64,000 nt of DNA, from NCBI RefSeq assembly GCF_020911885.1, contig NZ_CP087132.1, positions 744,001 through 808,000 of the forward strand, written 5' to 3'. The notes under the pieces were generated by a model, which made no database searches, was not told the origin of the DNA, and saw only the letters and a program-made list of their open reading frames with translations. The position numbers and the translations under genes were made by a program. Of this stretch, positions 62,901 through 64,000 are shown piece after piece; position 1 is the stretch's first letter, and each line of letters opens with the position of its first letter. The stretch is from Flavobacterium acetivorans. GTDB lineage: Bacteria > Bacteroidota > Bacteroidia > Flavobacteriales > Flavobacteriaceae.

Positions 62901-63370
62901 TATTTGGGTTTGTAAGTCACATACGGATCTTCCATATCAACCCAATAGCCCATTTTTTCGGTCAAATCATTCCACACATCGGTATAACGCATCACGGTTT
63001 TCTTACATGCTTCGTTATATTCTTCGATAGAAATCTTAGTTCCAATATCTTCTTTGGTAATCCCTAATTCTTTTTCGGTACCTAATTCCACAGGCAATCC
63101 GTGAGTATCCCAGCCGGCTTTACGCTTTACTTGGAATCCTTTTTGAGTTTTATATCTGCAAAAAATATCTTTAATAGCACGTGCCATTACGTGGTGAATT
63201 CCCGGCAATCCGTTTGCCGAAGGCGGTCCTTCAAAAAACACGAATGGTTGGCTTCCTTCACGAGTAGTTACACTTTTCTCGAATATGTTTTCTTTCTTCC
63301 AAAAATCCAGAACTTCCGATGCCACAGTTGGTAAGTCAAGTCCTTTGTATTCAGTAAATTTTGTACTCAT
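59969..63370 (-). CDS. ileS: Isoleucyl-tRNA synthetase, IleRS2 type with GXHH signature
   Basis: An 1133-residue class I synthetase. It is longer than E. coli IleS (938), as in the eukaryote-like IleRS2 type. The HIGH-like motif reads G-I-H-H (residues 58-61, GLPGIHHVMAR) in place of HxGH, and the KMSKR loop is QKMSKRLGNAAD. The editing domain and the C-terminal extensions are present. It starts the operon with the dksA-like gene and has a good promoter. The GXHH signature deserves attention because I recall reports linking it to mupirocin hyper-resistance. Confidence 0.95.
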   Translation of the reverse strand: MSTKFTEYKGLDLPTVASEVLDFWKKENIFEKSVTTREGSQPFVFFEGPPSANGLPGIHHVMARAIKDIFCRYKTQKGFQVKRKAGWDTHGLPVELGTEKELGITKEDIGTKISIEEYNEACKKTVMRYTDVWNDLTEKMGYWVDMEDPYVTYKPKYMETVWWILKQIYNKDLMYKGYTIQPYSPKAGTGLSSHEVNQPGSYRDVTDTTIVAQFKALNETFPEFLQGFGDIYILAWTTTPWTLPSNTALTVGPKIDYVLVKTFNQYTFRPITVVLAKNLVGKQFGKGFFESTEAADFENFKEGDKKTPYQVLAECKGSDLVGIRYEQLLPFTLPYQNPENAFRVISGDFVTTEDGTGIVHTAPTFGADDAKVAKEATPEVPPMLVLDENGNPVPLVDLQGKFTSHMGEYAGKYVKNEYYDEGQAPERSIDVEIAIRLKEENRAFKVEKYVHSYPHCWRTDKPILYYPLDSWFIKITEVRDRMFDLNETINWKPKATGEGRFGNWLKNANDWNLSRSRYWGIPLPIWRTEEGTEEILIGSVEELYNEIEKSIQAGYQKENPFKGFEIGNMAESNYDLIDLHKNVVDEITLVSASGKPMKREADLIDVWFDSGSMPYAQWHYPFENKDKIDENKDFPADFIAEGVDQTRGWFYTLHAIGTLVFDKVAYKNVVSNGLVLDKNGQKMSKRLGNAADPFETLAEYGPDATRWYMISNANPWDNLKFDLEGIAEVRRKFFGTLYNTYSFFSLYANIDGFKHEEAEIPLNERPEIDQWIISELNTLIKDVDGFYADYEPTKAARAISDFVQENLSNWYVRLCRRRFWKGEYAQDKIAAYQTLYSCLLTISKLGAPIAPFFMDKLYRDLTLATQSEKYDSVHLAEFPKYVENFVDKSLESKMQKAQTISSLVLSLRKKEMIKVRQPLQKVMIPVLDENQKAEIEAVSELIKAEVNVKEIQLLDDASGVLVKQIKPNFKALGPRFGKDMGLISKEIQGFSADQINELDKEGSLKIVIAGKDVTLSLEDVEITSQDIEGWLVANSNGITVALDITISEELKQEGIARELVNRIQNIRKDSGFEVTDKIKVQLKRDGLLEQAILKNEDYIKSETLTSDLVFVDELESGTEIEFDEIKTRITITK

Positions 63371-63395
63371 TTTGTCCTTTTCTTAAATCGAAGTG

Positions 63396-63424
63396 CGAAA
63401 GTAAGGAATTTTGAATAAAACAAA
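63396..63424 (-). promoter_or_regulatory. Promoter of ileS
   Basis: Minus strand: TTTG (63421-63424), 17-base spacer, TACTTTCG (63396-63403), one base off consensus, 25 bases before the ATG. Confidence 0.6.
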
Positions 63425-63502
63425 GAAAAGTAAAGTAAAAATAGCAGAATATGAAAAGTCAATTCCACAATACTCTCGCAAATTAAGTCAATTTATGAAT
63501 TT

Positions 63503-64000
63503 TTAAGAAAAAACTTCTTTTAAAACCTCCAAGGATTTTGGTTTTTTGAAACCATCGAGATGAACGCTGTAGTAATCAATCAGTATTTTCAAAACAATTT
63601 GCCTTTCAATAACGTGAAATGTTTTTTGATCGGTTTCAAACTTTAAACCAATCAGTTTTTTAAACAAATTCGTTTCGTGTTCCGTCAACGAACTTAGGGC
63701 ATGGAAAGGCGTAAAAACACCTTCGGTCATCTCAAAAAAAGGCATATCCATATCGGAAATATCGGGATAAAAGCCGAGGTATTTTGTAATTTCAAGCAGT
63801 AAAATCAAATGAAAATTAGCCATTTCATCATGATTATCCAACCAATCTAGAGCGGTTTCTAAAAAAGTAAAAAGCGGTTCGTTTTTTTCCTCTTCGTGGA
63901 TGGAATGATGCAAAATTTCGGAAATAAACATCACGATGGTGCTTTTGTAAATATCCGAATGTATAGAATGAAAAGGTGCGGCAATTTTTATTTCTTTAAA
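63503..64000 (-). CDS. recO: DNA repair protein RecO, 5' end outside window
   Basis: C-terminal part of RecO, which helps load RecA at gaps. The frame runs without a stop to the end of the window (codons KEIKIAAPFHSIHSDIYKS, then IVMMFISEIL), so the start is beyond 64000; the GTG and ATG near 63934 are internal. Visible features are HSIHEEEKNEPLFTFLETALDWLD, FHLILLLEITKYLGFYPD and the helical C-terminus. RecO's zinc cysteines are not seen in this part. No terminator was found between it and ileS. Confidence 0.85.
   Translation of the reverse strand, partial: FKEIKIAAPFHSIHSDIYKSTIVMFISEILHHSIHEEEKNEPLFTFLETALDWLDNHDEMANFHLILLLEITKYLGFYPDISDMDMPFFEMTEGVFTPFHALSSLTEHETNLFKKLIGLKFETDQKTFHVIERQIVLKILIDYYSVHLDGFKKPKSLEVLKEVFS

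Overview
The window looks like a chromosomal segment of a Flavobacterium or a close relative (family Flavobacteriaceae, Bacteroidota). The DNA is AT-rich and the encoded families are typical of that group: IPExxxVDY protein beside pyruvate kinase, an Oar-like TonB-dependent receptor, an OmpA protein with thrombospondin type 3 repeats, and an AddAB-like pair. Many genes are preceded by the Bacteroidota promoter (TTG or TTTG, 17-20 bases, TAnnTTTG), and Shine-Dalgarno sequences are largely absent. I see no rRNA, tRNA, transposase, integrase, prophage or CRISPR array. It reads as core chromosome with a few accessory insertions.

Layout. 1-5752: 3' end of aminopeptidase P, an AIM24/TIGR00266 protein, an alpha/beta hydrolase and the AddB-like nuclease. 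5817-11757 (minus): OmpA protein, kbl and the AddA-like helicase-nuclease. 11960-16787: rbfA with a LolC/E-type permease, dusB and lepA. 16953-17337: a decayed toxin-antitoxin locus. 17347-19427: a PfkB hexose kinase divergent from thiL. 19473-23608 (minus): a TPR histidine kinase with its response regulator, a secreted peptide made of five identical 14-residue repeats, and a LytTR regulator whose receiver has Glu at the phosphoacceptor position. This is the least ordinary part of the window. 23969-31435: glyS, comF, sodA, a purF-type enzyme, a PfkB kinase, rnhA and purN. 31611-36955: acpP, fabF, rnc, an IPExxxVDY gene, pyk and a BI-1/YccA membrane protein. 37018-42074: dinB, a Gcr-family membrane protein, a CYTH enzyme, an RlpA-like protein and a small four-TM protein. 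42226-48918: Oar-like receptor, pgi and an M23 peptidase. 48943-53826: aromatic amino acid catabolism (kynA, hppD, hmgA) with a DUF3108 gene, a possible small RNA and an inserted four-helix-bundle gene. 54011-64000: patatin-barrel protein, uvrC, 5-formyl-THF cyclo-ligase, lspA, a DksA-like protein, ileS and the 3' part of recO.

Working together. Tyrosine breakdown (hppD, hmgA) and the first step of tryptophan breakdown (kynA) are clustered. acpP, fabF and rnc form a fatty-acid/RNA-processing group. purN and rnhA form an operon, as do ileS and the dksA-like gene. The two AddAB-like subunits are separated by ompA and kbl but share a strand. Intergenic palindromic repeats of two families occur at about 1098-1200, 11795-11890 and 14841-14960; the last lies in the predicted lepA leader.

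Limits. All functions are from reading motifs in the sequence. No database search or folding program was run. Promoter and terminator calls are by eye in an AT-rich genome, so short matches are only supportive.
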